A DNA stretch of 64,000 nt, taken from assembly GCA_020439745.1 (NCBI GenBank), contig JAGQSC010000050.1:62001-126000 (forward strand), read 5' to 3'. Each line of letters starts with the position of its first letter. The first letter of the stretch is position 1. Below the pieces are notes generated by a model. It had not been told where the DNA came from, searched no databases, and saw only the letters and a list, made by a program, of their open reading frames with translations. The DNA comes from Acidobacteriota bacterium (GTDB taxonomy: Bacteria; Acidobacteriota; Holophagae; Acanthopleuribacterales; Acanthopleuribacteraceae). The position numbers were made by a program, and so were the translations under genes. Positions 27,685-36,680 of this stretch are shown piece by piece.

Positions 27685-28410
27685 CTATCTGCGCTCTAAC
27701 AGTTTGACATTGCCGGAAGCGCTCTCCACAGTGAGTTGATGGGTACCCGCACCGACCTTGACCTGCGCCTGGCGCACGCCGCTGTCCGAAACATCCATAG
27801 TCATGGAATAGTCACTCGTCACTTCACCCATGGTGCGAACAGCCACGCTCATTTCAGCTTTGCGTGGAAAGTGCAAAGCGATCGTTCCCAGTTTCGTGGT
27901 GAAGTCGGCGCTTGCAGAAACGCGTTCAAAAAAGGCCTGGATTTCGCCTTGGTAGGTTTCCACGACCAATTTCCCCTGCCCTTTGTAGAAGACTTTGCCT
28001 GAAAAAGTCTGGAAAGTCGAATCGCTCTTCAGTCCCTTCGCTTCCAGTAGTCCGGCACCTGTAGCGGCAACTATTGGTGTTCCATAAGGCAAAAAGATGG
28101 TGATGTCGGCACGTCGGCGTCCACCCTTCGCAAATGTTTTGGCCTGATCACCGGCAAAATACGCGCTTACCTGAAAAACACCGTCCTTTTGTTCGCGTTT
28201 GATCTCAATTTTTTCGGGATCACCGTCTGCAAACTGGATCACCGCGGAAAGTGCTAATTCGGGGTTGGCCGTGCCTCTAATGCGAATATCCCCGTATGGG
28301 TTTTCTAACTGAAAAAGACTGCCATTCGGGACCACATCAGTCCATTCAACCCGATCGATTTTCCAGTTTTCATCTTGGAATCCAAACAGCAGCCAAACCA
28401 TCAGCATCAT
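27685..28410 (-). CDS. Exported DUF4097-like beta-solenoid protein
   Basis: About 241 residues. A short hydrophobic leader (MMLMVWLLFGF) is followed by repeated beta strands with the spacing of DUF4097 adhesin-like proteins: FQLENPYGDIRIRG, ADITIFLPYGTPI, GLLEAKGLKSDSTFQTFSGKV, ESASGNVKLL. Members are predicted left-handed beta-helices in the envelope, of unknown role. The start at 28410 follows GGGAGGGTACCTTC. Its promoter (TTGGCA, 16 bp, TATAGT) lies just upstream. A longer frame starting at 28437 would overlap that promoter. Confidence 0.65.
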   Translation of the reverse strand: MMLMVWLLFGFQDENWKIDRVEWTDVVPNGSLFQLENPYGDIRIRGTANPELALSAVIQFADGDPEKIEIKREQKDGVFQVSAYFAGDQAKTFAKGGRRRADITIFLPYGTPIVAATGAGLLEAKGLKSDSTFQTFSGKVFYKGQGKLVVETYQGEIQAFFERVSASADFTTKLGTIALHFPRKAEMSVAVRTMGEVTSDYSMTMDVSDSGVRQAQVKVGAGTHQLTVESASGNVKLLERR

Positions 28411-28435
28411 GAAGGTACCCTCCCGCAAGAGAGTC

Positions 28436-28463
28436 ACTATACACGTTGCTCAAGAAATGCCAA
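28436..28463 (-). promoter_or_regulatory. Promoter of the DUF4097-like gene
   Basis: On the minus strand, TTGGCA (28458-28463) and TATAGT (28436-28441) are separated by 16 bp; each differs from consensus at one base. Initiation near 28429 leaves a leader of about 20 nt. Confidence 0.5.
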
Positions 28464-28493
28464 AGTCGTGTAACCAATGACCTGATTCCCACG

Positions 28494-28502
28494 TGATATA
28501 CT
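28494..28502 (+). promoter_or_regulatory. Extended -10 element upstream of panBC
   Basis: TGATATACT is an extended -10 box (TGN followed by TATACT); no matching -35 box is seen at 16-18 bp. Initiation near 28509 would give a leader of about 95 nt that contains the small frame at 28533. Confidence 0.35.
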
Positions 28503-28532
28503 CTGAAGGTTCAGCTTGAGCTCTAGCCAGGC

Positions 28533-28607
28533 ATGAACATACCCTCGACTAAAAAAAGCAAAAGCACGCGAGACCCTAGCAATGGGCTTGCAGTGGAGTA
28601 TCTATGA
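28533..28607 (+). CDS. Possible 24-codon leader peptide upstream of panB
   Basis: An ATG-initiated frame encodes MNIPSTKKSKSTRDPSNGLA and four more residues, ending in TGA that overlaps the panB ATG as ATGA. Its own ribosome-binding site is weak, whereas panB has GTGGAG at proper distance inside the leader frame. It may be a coupling leader or chance; nothing in the peptide indicates attenuation. Confidence 0.25.
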   Translation: MNIPSTKKSKSTRDPSNGLAVEYL

Positions 28608-29428
28608 ACGAACATGTAACAGTTACGGACGTGTTACAGGCACGTCAGCCACTGGTGATGATCACAGCTTACGATCAGCTCAGTGCCCGTATTGTGGATG
28701 CCGCAGAGGCAGACATGATCCTGGTGGGCGATTCCTTGGGAATGGTGATCCAGGGTCACACCAATACGCTGCAGGTCACGCTGGATGAAGTGATCTATCA
28801 CGCAAAGGCTGTGACTCGAACCAAACCGAAGGCCATGGTGATTGGAGACTTGCCGTACCTCTCTTATCACGTATCCCGAGCTGAGACCGTGCGGAACGCG
28901 GGTCGTTTGGTTCAGGAGGCTGGTGTAGATGCCGTCAAATTGGAAGGTGGACGCAATCGTCTAACCATGGTTTCGTCGCTCATCGATGCGGAGATTCCGG
29001 TCATGGGACACCTTGGCCTAACACCACAATCCGTCAATGCGTTTGGGGGATTTAAGGTCCAAGGCAAGACCAAAGAGGCAGGGAAAGTGATCATGGAAGA
29101 CGCACTGCGACTTCAAGATGCCGGTATTTTTGCCTTGGTGTTGGAATGTGTGCCTTCAGAGTTGGCACAAGAAATAACACAATCACTGGACATCCCCACG
29201 ATTGGCATTGGTGCTGGCCCCTATTGTGCCGGCCAGGTTCTGGTTTTCCATGATCTGTTGGGCATGTCGTTCGGGCATCAACCTAAGTTTGTCAAGGCCT
29301 ATGCTGATTTGGGCAGCCAGGCTGTACAGGCCCTGCAACAGTTTCGTCATGAAGTTCAAACTGGCGTGTTTCCGACCCTCGCCCACTCATACGCCGCAAA
29401 AAAGCCCCGCATCAAGGCCGTTGAATGA
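28604..29428 (+). CDS. panB: 3-methyl-2-oxobutanoate hydroxymethyltransferase
   Basis: A 274-residue TIM-barrel enzyme that transfers a hydroxymethyl group from methylenetetrahydrofolate to ketoisovalerate, the first step of pantothenate synthesis. Signatures: MITAYDQLSARIVDAA, ILVGDSLGMVIQGH with the Mg2+-binding Asp, GDLPYLSY, VKLEGG, GHLGLTPQSV, and IGIGAGPYCAGQVLVFHDLLGM. Length and order are normal. The stop overlaps panC as ATGA, so the two are translationally coupled. Confidence 0.97.
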   Translation: MNEHVTVTDVLQARQPLVMITAYDQLSARIVDAAEADMILVGDSLGMVIQGHTNTLQVTLDEVIYHAKAVTRTKPKAMVIGDLPYLSYHVSRAETVRNAGRLVQEAGVDAVKLEGGRNRLTMVSSLIDAEIPVMGHLGLTPQSVNAFGGFKVQGKTKEAGKVIMEDALRLQDAGIFALVLECVPSELAQEITQSLDIPTIGIGAGPYCAGQVLVFHDLLGMSFGHQPKFVKAYADLGSQAVQALQQFRHEVQTGVFPTLAHSYAAKKPRIKAVE

Positions 29429-30291
29429 CGGCCCGTATCAGCCACATTGCAACGCTCAAAAAACATTTACAAGAAGCTAGGAAGTCATCTCAAGTTGGCT
29501 TCGTGCCAACCATGGGATATTTGCATGAAGGTCACCTGTCGTTGATTCGTGCCTCACGTGACCAAGGTCTTTATACCGCCGTGTCGATTTTCGTCAACCC
29601 TACCCAGTTTGGCCCCAACGAAGACCTGGATCAGTATCCGCGTGACCATGACCGAGATTTTGAGCTAGCCAAAAGCGCAGGAGCCGACCTAGTTTGGTAC
29701 CCGGCGCATGAAGATTTGTATCCCGCAGGCCACCAGACCATGGTGGTTCCCGGTGATTTGGCGCATAAGCTATGTGGTATCAGTCGACCGGTGTTTTTTA
29801 CCGGTATCGCTACCGTTGTGTTGAAACTATTCCATTTGATCAAGCCGCATATGGCCTTTTTCGGTGAGAAGGACTACCAGCAGTTGGCGATCATCAAGCG
29901 CATGGTCCGCGACTTCCTTATGGAGATCGAAATCCAGGGTTGCGCCACTGTCAGAGAAGCAGATGGGTTGGCAATGAGTAGTCGTAATGTCCGTCTATCA
30001 ATTGAGGATCGCGACATTGCATTGACCCTATATCGTAGTATTTGCACGGCTCGCATGCGTTTCCTTGAAGGAGAGACAGACCCCGATACCATTCGTGGTG
30101 AGATATTGTCATCCTGGCCAAAACGCCTGGAACTGGACTATTTAGAGTTTCGTGATCCTGAGAACCTTGAACTGGTCCCCGTCTTGACGCCCACCACTCG
30201 AATATTCATAGGTGCATGGCTGGATGGCGTACGATTGATCGACAACGCATCTATTGATTCAACGGAGCCACTCACTTTGCATGATACCTGA
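29425..30291 (+). CDS. panC: Pantothenate synthetase (pantoate-beta-alanine ligase)
   Basis: A 288-residue enzyme that joins pantoate and beta-alanine through a pantoyl-adenylate. The nucleotide-binding HIGH-type motif is PTMGYLHEGHLSLI; VSIFVNPTQFGPNEDL and the FGEKDYQQLAIIKRMVRDF block follow, and the KMSKS-like region is represented by GLAMSSRNVRLS. It overlaps panB upstream and the transporter gene downstream by 11 nt. No panD is present in the window. Confidence 0.96.
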   Translation: MTARISHIATLKKHLQEARKSSQVGFVPTMGYLHEGHLSLIRASRDQGLYTAVSIFVNPTQFGPNEDLDQYPRDHDRDFELAKSAGADLVWYPAHEDLYPAGHQTMVVPGDLAHKLCGISRPVFFTGIATVVLKLFHLIKPHMAFFGEKDYQQLAIIKRMVRDFLMEIEIQGCATVREADGLAMSSRNVRLSIEDRDIALTLYRSICTARMRFLEGETDPDTIRGEILSSWPKRLELDYLEFRDPENLELVPVLTPTTRIFIGAWLDGVRLIDNASIDSTEPLTLHDT

Positions 30292-31471
30292 TGACCGCTC
30301 GTTTCGGGCACTCCTCATCTGTCAGTTCCTCGGGGCATTTCATGACAACCTATTCAAGCAAGCCATACTTCTTTACGCGGTTTATCGAAGTGGTACCGAC
30401 CGTCAAGGTCTCGCCACGATTCTGTTCACGCTTCCTTTTGTCCTGTTTTCGTCCTATGCCGGTCAACTCAACGAGATTTGCTCCAAAACATCCGTAATCC
30501 GAGCCGCAAAGTGGCTCGAATTGATTTTGGCATTGATGGCCGCTTTCGCGTGGTGGCAGGATTCCTTTGTCATGTTGGCGGCCGTTTTGTTTGGATTTGG
30601 ATTCCAATCTACTCTTTTTGCACCCAGCAAGTATGGCGTCGTGCCGGAACTGGTGCCCACGGTCAAATTGGTGGCAGCCAACAGTTGGTTGAATGCGACG
30701 ACGTTTGCGGCCGTCATCATCGGTACAGCTTGTGCCGGTGTCTTGATCAGTGGCTCGCGCGTTTTGCCCCTTATCTCAGCGTCACTGGTGATCGCTATGC
30801 TCGGCCTTTGGGCAGCAGCGCACATTCGCAAGCTGCCGGCTAACAGGCGGGAACCCCTAAGTTGGCACCCCGTTTCGCGACTCAAATACAGTTTGACAAA
30901 CATATTGAAAGATACATCCATGAACCATGCGCTCCTGGCCAACGCCGTTTTTTGGTTTTCGGGAGTCTGGGTGATCCTGATTGTCAATCACTCTGGCAAA
31001 CATGTGTGGCATCTTAATCCGGCTCAGGTTTCCGGATTACTGGTGACCGTAGCGGTTGGCGTTATTGTAGGTAGCTGGTTGACAGTCGTATTGACCCGAC
31101 GGTGGTCAGCCCGATTTTCGGTAGCGGTTGGGGCCATCACGGTGTTATTCGCGGAAACCAGCATGGGTCTTTTGAATGTAGGTATACCAGGACTACTTTT
31201 TGCGGCAGGCACGGGCTCTGGCCTGTATGTCATTCCACTGCTGACGCTGCTTCAGCAAAAACCGCCCTTAGGTGAAAAGTCAGAGGTTTTGGCGGCTATG
31301 ACCTTTGTTAACTACTCGGCCATGTTAGTGGCTGGCGGTTTATGGTGGGTCTGGACCAGTCTCGACTTGTCGGCTCAGAGAGCATGGCTCTTATTGGCGG
31401 CTGCGCTCCTCACAAGTGGTGTCATGGTTGGCCGCCCGCTCTGGCGGACCTTTAATTTGTCTGAGGTGTGA
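30281..31471 (+). CDS. MFS transporter of the lysophospholipid transporter (LplT) type
   Basis: About 396 residues with roughly eleven or twelve hydrophobic segments. The opening FLGAFHDNLFKQA and the block GFQSTLFAPSKYGVVPELV are typical of LplT and of the transporter half of LplT-Aas fusions, which flip 2-acyl-glycerophospholipids inward for re-acylation. No acyltransferase domain is attached or adjacent, so the lipid substrate is inferred. ATG at 30281 lies inside the end of panC. The stop overlaps the convergent kinase gene by 20 nt. Confidence 0.75.
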   Translation: MIPDDRSFRALLICQFLGAFHDNLFKQAILLYAVYRSGTDRQGLATILFTLPFVLFSSYAGQLNEICSKTSVIRAAKWLELILALMAAFAWWQDSFVMLAAVLFGFGFQSTLFAPSKYGVVPELVPTVKLVAANSWLNATTFAAVIIGTACAGVLISGSRVLPLISASLVIAMLGLWAAAHIRKLPANRREPLSWHPVSRLKYSLTNILKDTSMNHALLANAVFWFSGVWVILIVNHSGKHVWHLNPAQVSGLLVTVAVGVIVGSWLTVVLTRRWSARFSVAVGAITVLFAETSMGLLNVGIPGLLFAAGTGSGLYVIPLLTLLQQKPPLGEKSEVLAAMTFVNYSAMLVAGGLWWVWTSLDLSAQRAWLLLAAALLTSGVMVGRPLWRTFNLSEV

Positions 31472-32090
31472 AGTAAGTGACACCGCGATGATCACGATCG
31501 ATGAAATTGAGCAAATCCAGCAGCGCAGTGCGGTCACGATCAAACCGGACCTCGTTCGCATTGACAATAATTAAAGGTCGTTTGTTGAAGTGAAAAAAGA
31601 ACCGGTTGTATCCCTCAACCACGTTTTCCACATATTCGTCCGACACGGTGAACAAGCCGGAATGTCTTTTGCGCATCACGTCATACAAGCGATCGGGGCT
31701 CATCTGCAGATAAATAACCAAGTCGGGCTCAACGACATCGGCTCTCAAAAGGGAAAACAACTTTTCATATAACATCAGCTCACTGTCGCTGAGGTTCTGA
31801 TAGGCGTAGATCCGATCCTTATCCAACATGAAATCAGAAATAATCGTTTGGTGAAACAGACTTGGTTGTTTCAGTTCCTGAAGGATCTGGTATCGATTCA
31901 AAAGAAAGAAAAGTTGTGCCTGAAATGCGGCCCCGCCCTTGTTCTTGTAAAAGCTCTCCAAGAATGGGTTTTCCTTGAGGTCCTGCACCAACTCCGCATT
32001 AAGCGATTTGGCTACATGCTGCGCCAGCTCGCGCTTGCCACACGCCATGGGTCCCTCAAAGGCAATATATCGATAACGCTTGATCGTCAA
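31452..32090 (-). CDS. Deoxynucleoside kinase family protein
   Basis: The P-loop is FEGPMACGKRELA, followed by the dNK-family landmarks ENPFLESFYKN, FQAQLFFLLNRYQIL, ISDFMLDKDRIYA (the DRF-like sensor region) and the LID region MRKRHSGLFTV. These kinases phosphorylate deoxynucleosides for salvage. In the P-loop the residue after GK is Arg rather than Thr or Ser, which is unusual because that hydroxyl binds Mg2+. The start is TTG at 32090, preceded by GAGG 8 nt upstream; longer frames would run through the promoter region of the divergent S1 gene. Neighbouring pan genes and dNK are often found together in other bacteria. Confidence 0.7.
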   Translation of the reverse strand: MTIKRYRYIAFEGPMACGKRELAQHVAKSLNAELVQDLKENPFLESFYKNKGGAAFQAQLFFLLNRYQILQELKQPSLFHQTIISDFMLDKDRIYAYQNLSDSELMLYEKLFSLLRADVVEPDLVIYLQMSPDRLYDVMRKRHSGLFTVSDEYVENVVEGYNRFFFHFNKRPLIIVNANEVRFDRDRTALLDLLNFIDRDHRGVTYFTPQTN

Positions 32091-32226
32091 ACGGTTAGCC
32101 TCAACTCGGCGTTTTTTATGGCAGTTACTATACCACCGATCCTCAACATCAGTGCTCCACCTAATGGAATTGGGGGTCAATGTGACTGCGAACCTGCAAT
32201 CCACCCCAAAACGTGACAAATGCCAT

Positions 32227-32256
32227 CTGGCAACTCTAGATTCAAATCGCTACAAT
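32227..32256 (+). promoter_or_regulatory. Promoter of the S1-domain gene
   Basis: CTGGCA (32227-32232) and TACAAT (32251-32256) are 18 bp apart. The -10 box sits in a short perfect dyad, CGCTA-CAATA-TAGCG, which could bind a regulator. The start codon is 30 nt beyond the -10 box. Confidence 0.45.
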
Positions 32257-32285
32257 ATAGCGTTTGTCAATATGCGGGAGTTGAA

Positions 32286-33695
32286 ATGACCGATCCAGAT
32301 CCAGTTGAAAATAACCACGAGCCATCGTTTGAAGAGCTGTTGGCTCAGTCTGAAGCTGACACGATAACTAGGGTCACACCTGGTGAAAAGCTCAAGGCAG
32401 TCGTGGTCCAAAAGGCAGCGGACTGCGTGCACGTGGACATAGGCATGCGCAGCGAGGCCGTGATTCGATCAATCGAGGACGAACGCGTATCCAAACTTGT
32501 TCCCGGTGATCGTTTGGAGGTGTATGTACTCAAGGGTGGTTATGAAGTTGAGGTAGGCCTAGACCCGGTCCTCGGGATGGGTGACATATCGGTCTTGAGA
32601 GAAGCTCACCAGGAAGAAAACACGGTTCAGGGCAAAATCGAGTCCACCAATCCGGGCGGTTACTCCGTCAACGTGGCCGGGGTTCGTTGTTTCTGTCCGC
32701 ATTCTCAAATTGACATCAAGCGCGTGGAGGATCCCAACGCTTGGATCGGACAGATACACGATTTCTTGATCATCGAATTTGACGAAGCATCGAAGAATGT
32801 GGTGCTTTCGCGCCGGAAGATTCAACAGCAAGAGATCGACCGCCAGATGGCCAAAACGCGATCGCTCATTGTGCCCGGAGCAGTGCTGAAAGGGTCCGTG
32901 CGAGATATTCGCGAGTTTGGCGCCTTCGTCGACTTGGGCGGTATCCAGGGCTTGGTTCATATCAGTGAGTTAAGCCACCAGCGTGTGGATCGCGTAGAAG
33001 ATGTCCTGTCCTTAGAACAGGAAGTGGACGTTCAAATTTTAGATGTCAGCCAGGACGATCGCGGACGAGACCGGATTTCGCTGTCCATCAAGTCACTGTT
33101 GCCCGATCCATGGGACAGCCTCAACCTGGAACGTGGCGCCAAGTTGACTTGTTCCGTCGCGAAGACCCGCGACTTTGGCGTATTCATGGAAGTGAAACAA
33201 AACGTCCTGGGCCTAATTCCAAAGCGGTTCCTGAAGCAAGACGGCAAAACGATAGAGCCCGACCATTACGAGCCAGGCACATCCCTTGAGGTTGAGGTGG
33301 TCGACTGGGACGACAAATCGCGTCAAATCACATTGGCCCTGCCCGGATGGGACCATGAACTCAGGTCCAATCTGAGCGCAGGTTCTCCGCTCACGGCTCG
33401 GGTTGCCAAGATTATCGGTGCCGGAGTCATCTTGGAAGGTGTAGACGATCCGGCCAGAGGTTTGCTGCCGAAGCGCCTGTTGAGCCAGTCTTCGTTCAAG
33501 CAGATCGAGAAGGACTTCCCAGTTGGGTCTGAACACCGTTTAGTCGTTGAAGAAGTGGACGAACAAGGCCGCTTCACCTTTGCTCCTCTATCCGATCGTG
33601 ACCTCGCAGATCGCGCACTTGTGGAGCAATATCAAGAAACTGACTCAATTGGACACAATCCATTTGCATCTTTTTTCAAGAAGCAGGACAACTGA
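32286..33695 (+). CDS. S1 RNA-binding protein with five S1 domains (ribosomal protein S1-like)
   Basis: About 469 residues. Five S1/OB repeats can be traced, at roughly 35-100, 110-180, 200-275, 285-355 and 365-440. The third is the most canonical: [29 protein letters not shown] and [12 protein letters not shown]. Ribosomal S1 usually has four to six such domains and recruits mRNA to the 30S subunit; in this lineage this may be the functional S1 or an added RNA-binding factor. The acidic N-terminus (about 1-30) precedes the repeats. ATG at 32286 follows GGGAG. Confidence 0.8.
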   Translation: MTDPDPVENNHEPSFEELLAQSEADTITRVTPGEKLKAVVVQKAADCVHVDIGMRSEAVIRSIEDERVSKLVPGDRLEVYVLKGGYEVEVGLDPVLGMGDISVLREAHQEENTVQGKIESTNPGGYSVNVAGVRCFCPHSQIDIKRVEDPNAWIGQIHDFLIIEFDEASKNVVLSRRKIQQQEIDRQMAKTRSLIVPGAVLKGSVRDIREFGAFVDLGGIQGLVHISELSHQRVDRVEDVLSLEQEVDVQILDVSQDDRGRDRISLSIKSLLPDPWDSLNLERGAKLTCSVAKTRDFGVFMEVKQNVLGLIPKRFLKQDGKTIEPDHYEPGTSLEVEVVDWDDKSRQITLALPGWDHELRSNLSAGSPLTARVAKIIGAGVILEGVDDPARGLLPKRLLSQSSFKQIEKDFPVGSEHRLVVEEVDEQGRFTFAPLSDRDLADRALVEQYQETDSIGHNPFASFFKKQDN

Positions 33696-33795
33696 ACTTT
33701 AAACATACGCCCCTCGTACATCCGCTTCATGACGTAAGGCCGTATTGTTTTGGTATGCATCTTGCCCCTGAAGGTGCTCGGAGGACACTCGCCTG

Positions 33796-34707
33796 ATGAA
33801 GCAAAAAGCGTTCTTGGATCCCGAGGTATTGGCTGGAATCAAGAACCTTGTTGTGCGCGCACGCACAGTTGTCGAAGGCGCTCTGGTTGGCGAACACGTC
33901 TCGCCTTTCCGCGGCGGCAGTATCGAATTCGCACAACATCGGCCCTACACGCCCGGTGACGAACTGCGGTATATCGACTGGCGACTGCTTGCACGTACCG
34001 ACCAATTGCATGTCAAGCAATTCGAGGTTACGACCAACCTACGGGCTTATTTATTGGTAGATGCCAGCGGAAGTATGGCCTACCCAGAATCAGCGTCATT
34101 ATCCAAGTACAGTTATGCGAGTCTTTTAGCCAGCGCCTTGGCATACGTGTTGATCCAACAATCAGATGCCGTATCGCTGTGTACAAATGAACCAGACGGC
34201 GTGCGTTATCTTCCCCCGCGCAGTCAAATCGCTTACCTGAAGCAAATACTCTCTTTACTGGATCAACATGCCCCGCAGGGCGAAGAAGGGGTGATGGCGC
34301 TTGTGCGCCATGTTCAAGACCGCGTATCGCACCGCAGCTTAATCATTCTCATGTCGGACTTTTTTGTCGACTTGGATCAGTTAAACCAACGGATCAAGTA
34401 TTTGCGTGGAAGAGGCCATGACCTCATGGTGTTTCAAGTGATACATCCTGACGAGGTCGCATTTCCTTTCCAGCGTTTCTACGAATTCCATTGCATGGAA
34501 ACGCCCGAAACTTTGACTGCGGACGGTCGATCCATACGTGACCACTATCTGGAAGCGTTCCAGGAACACCAAGACAAACTCAAAGACATCATGAGACAGG
34601 CTGGGGTCGATTTCACATCCGTCACCACGGACCAGCCGCCTGACCGAGTCTTGGCGCGTCACCTCAATCAGCCTCATCGCGCCCAGAAATTGAGGAAGAT
34701 GTACTGA
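33796..34707 (+). CDS. DUF58 domain protein with vWA fold
   Basis: A 303-residue soluble protein. The DUF58 core is visible in EFAQHRPYTPGDELRYIDWRLLARTDQLHVKQFE, read here in part, followed by a vWA domain with the metal site DASGSM (about 93-98) and LIILMSDFF. DUF58 proteins are encoded with MoxR ATPases and are thought to be delivered to or remodelled by them. It opens the eight-gene cluster. GGAGGACACTCGCCTG precedes ATG. The stop overlaps the next start as TGATG. Confidence 0.88.
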   Translation: MKQKAFLDPEVLAGIKNLVVRARTVVEGALVGEHVSPFRGGSIEFAQHRPYTPGDELRYIDWRLLARTDQLHVKQFEVTTNLRAYLLVDASGSMAYPESASLSKYSYASLLASALAYVLIQQSDAVSLCTNEPDGVRYLPPRSQIAYLKQILSLLDQHAPQGEEGVMALVRHVQDRVSHRSLIILMSDFFVDLDQLNQRIKYLRGRGHDLMVFQVIHPDEVAFPFQRFYEFHCMETPETLTADGRSIRDHYLEAFQEHQDKLKDIMRQAGVDFTSVTTDQPPDRVLARHLNQPHRAQKLRKMY

Positions 34708-36680
34708 TGAATCTGTTCAGCTGGACGTTCCTAGCACCTGCCGCCCTGGTTGGCTTCATGGGTATCGCCATTCCCGTATATCTGCATTTGCGGCACAAAC
34801 CTCGAGCAGTCCCTCTCAAGTTCGCTGCATTTGAGTTTCTCTTGCGCGCCCGGCGCAAGCAAAAACGCCGATTCCGCGTGGAGCAGTGGATCTTAATGGC
34901 ACTCCGCGCCGGCGTGTTAGCCCTGCTCGCTATGATCTTTGCACAACCGTTTCGAGACGAGTTGTTTCAAACTAATTCATCACTCAATCGAAGACCCTAT
35001 ATCGTTGTGTTAGACAATTCGCTCTCCATGCTGGCGGGTCAGCCCACGTGCTTTGACGAAGCTCGAAACACGGTTCGTGACCATCTCAAGCAACGCGATC
35101 GCACCGCGCCCACGGCACTACTAGCCGCTTCTGACCCAGAATTGCATCTAGCATCACAAACGGCTTCATCCGTTGAACAGGTCTTGGATGCCGTAAAGGT
35201 GACCACCCGACGGGTCACCTTAGATGCTGCCTATCAAAGAGCGCTCCAACTACTGGAAGACAGTGAATGGACCCACGCAACCATACAAATCTTCAGTGAC
35301 GGAACGCGATCGGCATGGCGTGAATTACCGCCCCAACCACCCGAAGGCGTTGAAGTGATCTACACTTCCCTACGCCAAGGTCCTTTCAAGAATATCGGCA
35401 TCACGCGTGTCTCGCAGCCTCAAGGCTTCGATGCTGGGGAATTGGACATTACCCTGGCCAACGGTTCAGCCAATACCTCTGACTTCATTATTTCGGTGGT
35501 ATCCGAAAACGAGCAGCTCACACATCAACTTAGACTCGATCGGTTTCAAGACACCACGCACCGATTCAAACTGAGCGATAGCAGCCAAAAGATAACAGTC
35601 CGTGTGCCCAGTGACGATTTCGCCCTCGACAATCAAGTGAACTTCGCTCCAGACCAGCAATCCAAAACACGTATTTTGGTCGTCGATGGAGACCCTAGCC
35701 CCACGCGCCGAAATAGCGAAAGTTTCTTTTTCGAACATGCTCTAAATCTGCATCGAAAAGAAAACACCAGCATTGACATTGAGACTATCTCCGTGAACGG
35801 CCTCAAATCAGCTGATCTTAGTGAATACGACGCCATTTGTCTTTTGAATGTGTCCACCCCACCTACGGAGCAATTGGCGCAATTGGTGTCGGTACCTGCT
35901 GGGATCTTGATTTCCATGGGCGAGCGTATGGACTTCGATGCATGGAACCCTTTCCTTCTACAATTGGGCCTGGAAGTCTTTGAGGCCAAACGTTTTGATC
36001 GTCCACAGGCCGTTGAGATATCCGTAGGCGACCATCCCCTCTTCGAAGGCATGCCCATTGCCGACTTGGAGTTATACGCACAAGGCATTGGTATCCAGGC
36101 TTATCGATTGATGTCTGTGGGGCGGTCCAACTTTTCCATTCCCCTTTCATTATTCGATGGCTCCCCCTTACTGGTGGCCAAGGAACTTGAAGGGCGTCGG
36201 TATGTCTTGTGGACCAGTACCATGGATTTGGGTTGGACGGACTTCCCTCTTCAGCCGGGCTATTTGCCGATTGTTCGTAAGATCACGGATTATCTTTCGT
36301 TCAAAGACGCCAAGGCTCAATCAGATACCTTGCCGGTGGATGATGCCCTTCGTTTGGGTTTGATGGATCAGCTGGTCTTGCAGGAGGCACAGGAAGGTTA
36401 CGCTGATGTACCTGTCACCGGACCAATCCCGGGCATCTATACGAGACGCGATTCTCAAAATGCGCAATTGACGCATTTGGTCATCGATCCCGCTGAATTG
36501 GATTTTCGACCGATCAAGGATCAAGTCGAAGGCTCGCCTGCAAGCGCCATGGAGGAACTCGGCTTCAAAGAGTTTTCTCGACTGGATCTCGCGCCGAATT
36601 TGCTCTGGTGGCTGTTTGGTTTTGTGCTCATTGAGACTTGGATCGCGGGCAGGCTCAGCTTGAAATGGGGATCGCGATGA
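34707..36680 (+). CDS. BatA-type membrane protein with vWA-like domain
   Basis: A 657-residue protein. The N-terminal BatA module has two transmembrane helices (about 5-25 and 55-75) around HLRHKPRAVPLKFAAFEFLL. A periplasmic vWA-like domain follows, with the metal-site motif DNSLSM near residue 105. A central GATase-like region (ILVVDGDPSPTRR, then a DAICLLNVSTPP segment) and a C-terminal helix (LLWWLFGFVLIETWIAG) complete it. In related clusters this protein works with the DUF4159 and DUF4175 partners at the inner membrane. The start overlaps the previous stop by one base, the end overlaps the next start as ATGA. Confidence 0.75.
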   Translation: MNLFSWTFLAPAALVGFMGIAIPVYLHLRHKPRAVPLKFAAFEFLLRARRKQKRRFRVEQWILMALRAGVLALLAMIFAQPFRDELFQTNSSLNRRPYIVVLDNSLSMLAGQPTCFDEARNTVRDHLKQRDRTAPTALLAASDPELHLASQTASSVEQVLDAVKVTTRRVTLDAAYQRALQLLEDSEWTHATIQIFSDGTRSAWRELPPQPPEGVEVIYTSLRQGPFKNIGITRVSQPQGFDAGELDITLANGSANTSDFIISVVSENEQLTHQLRLDRFQDTTHRFKLSDSSQKITVRVPSDDFALDNQVNFAPDQQSKTRILVVDGDPSPTRRNSESFFFEHALNLHRKENTSIDIETISVNGLKSADLSEYDAICLLNVSTPPTEQLAQLVSVPAGILISMGERMDFDAWNPFLLQLGLEVFEAKRFDRPQAVEISVGDHPLFEGMPIADLELYAQGIGIQAYRLMSVGRSNFSIPLSLFDGSPLLVAKELEGRRYVLWTSTMDLGWTDFPLQPGYLPIVRKITDYLSFKDAKAQSDTLPVDDALRLGLMDQLVLQEAQEGYADVPVTGPIPGIYTRRDSQNAQLTHLVIDPAELDFRPIKDQVEGSPASAMEELGFKEFSRLDLAPNLLWWLFGFVLIETWIAGRLSLKWGSR

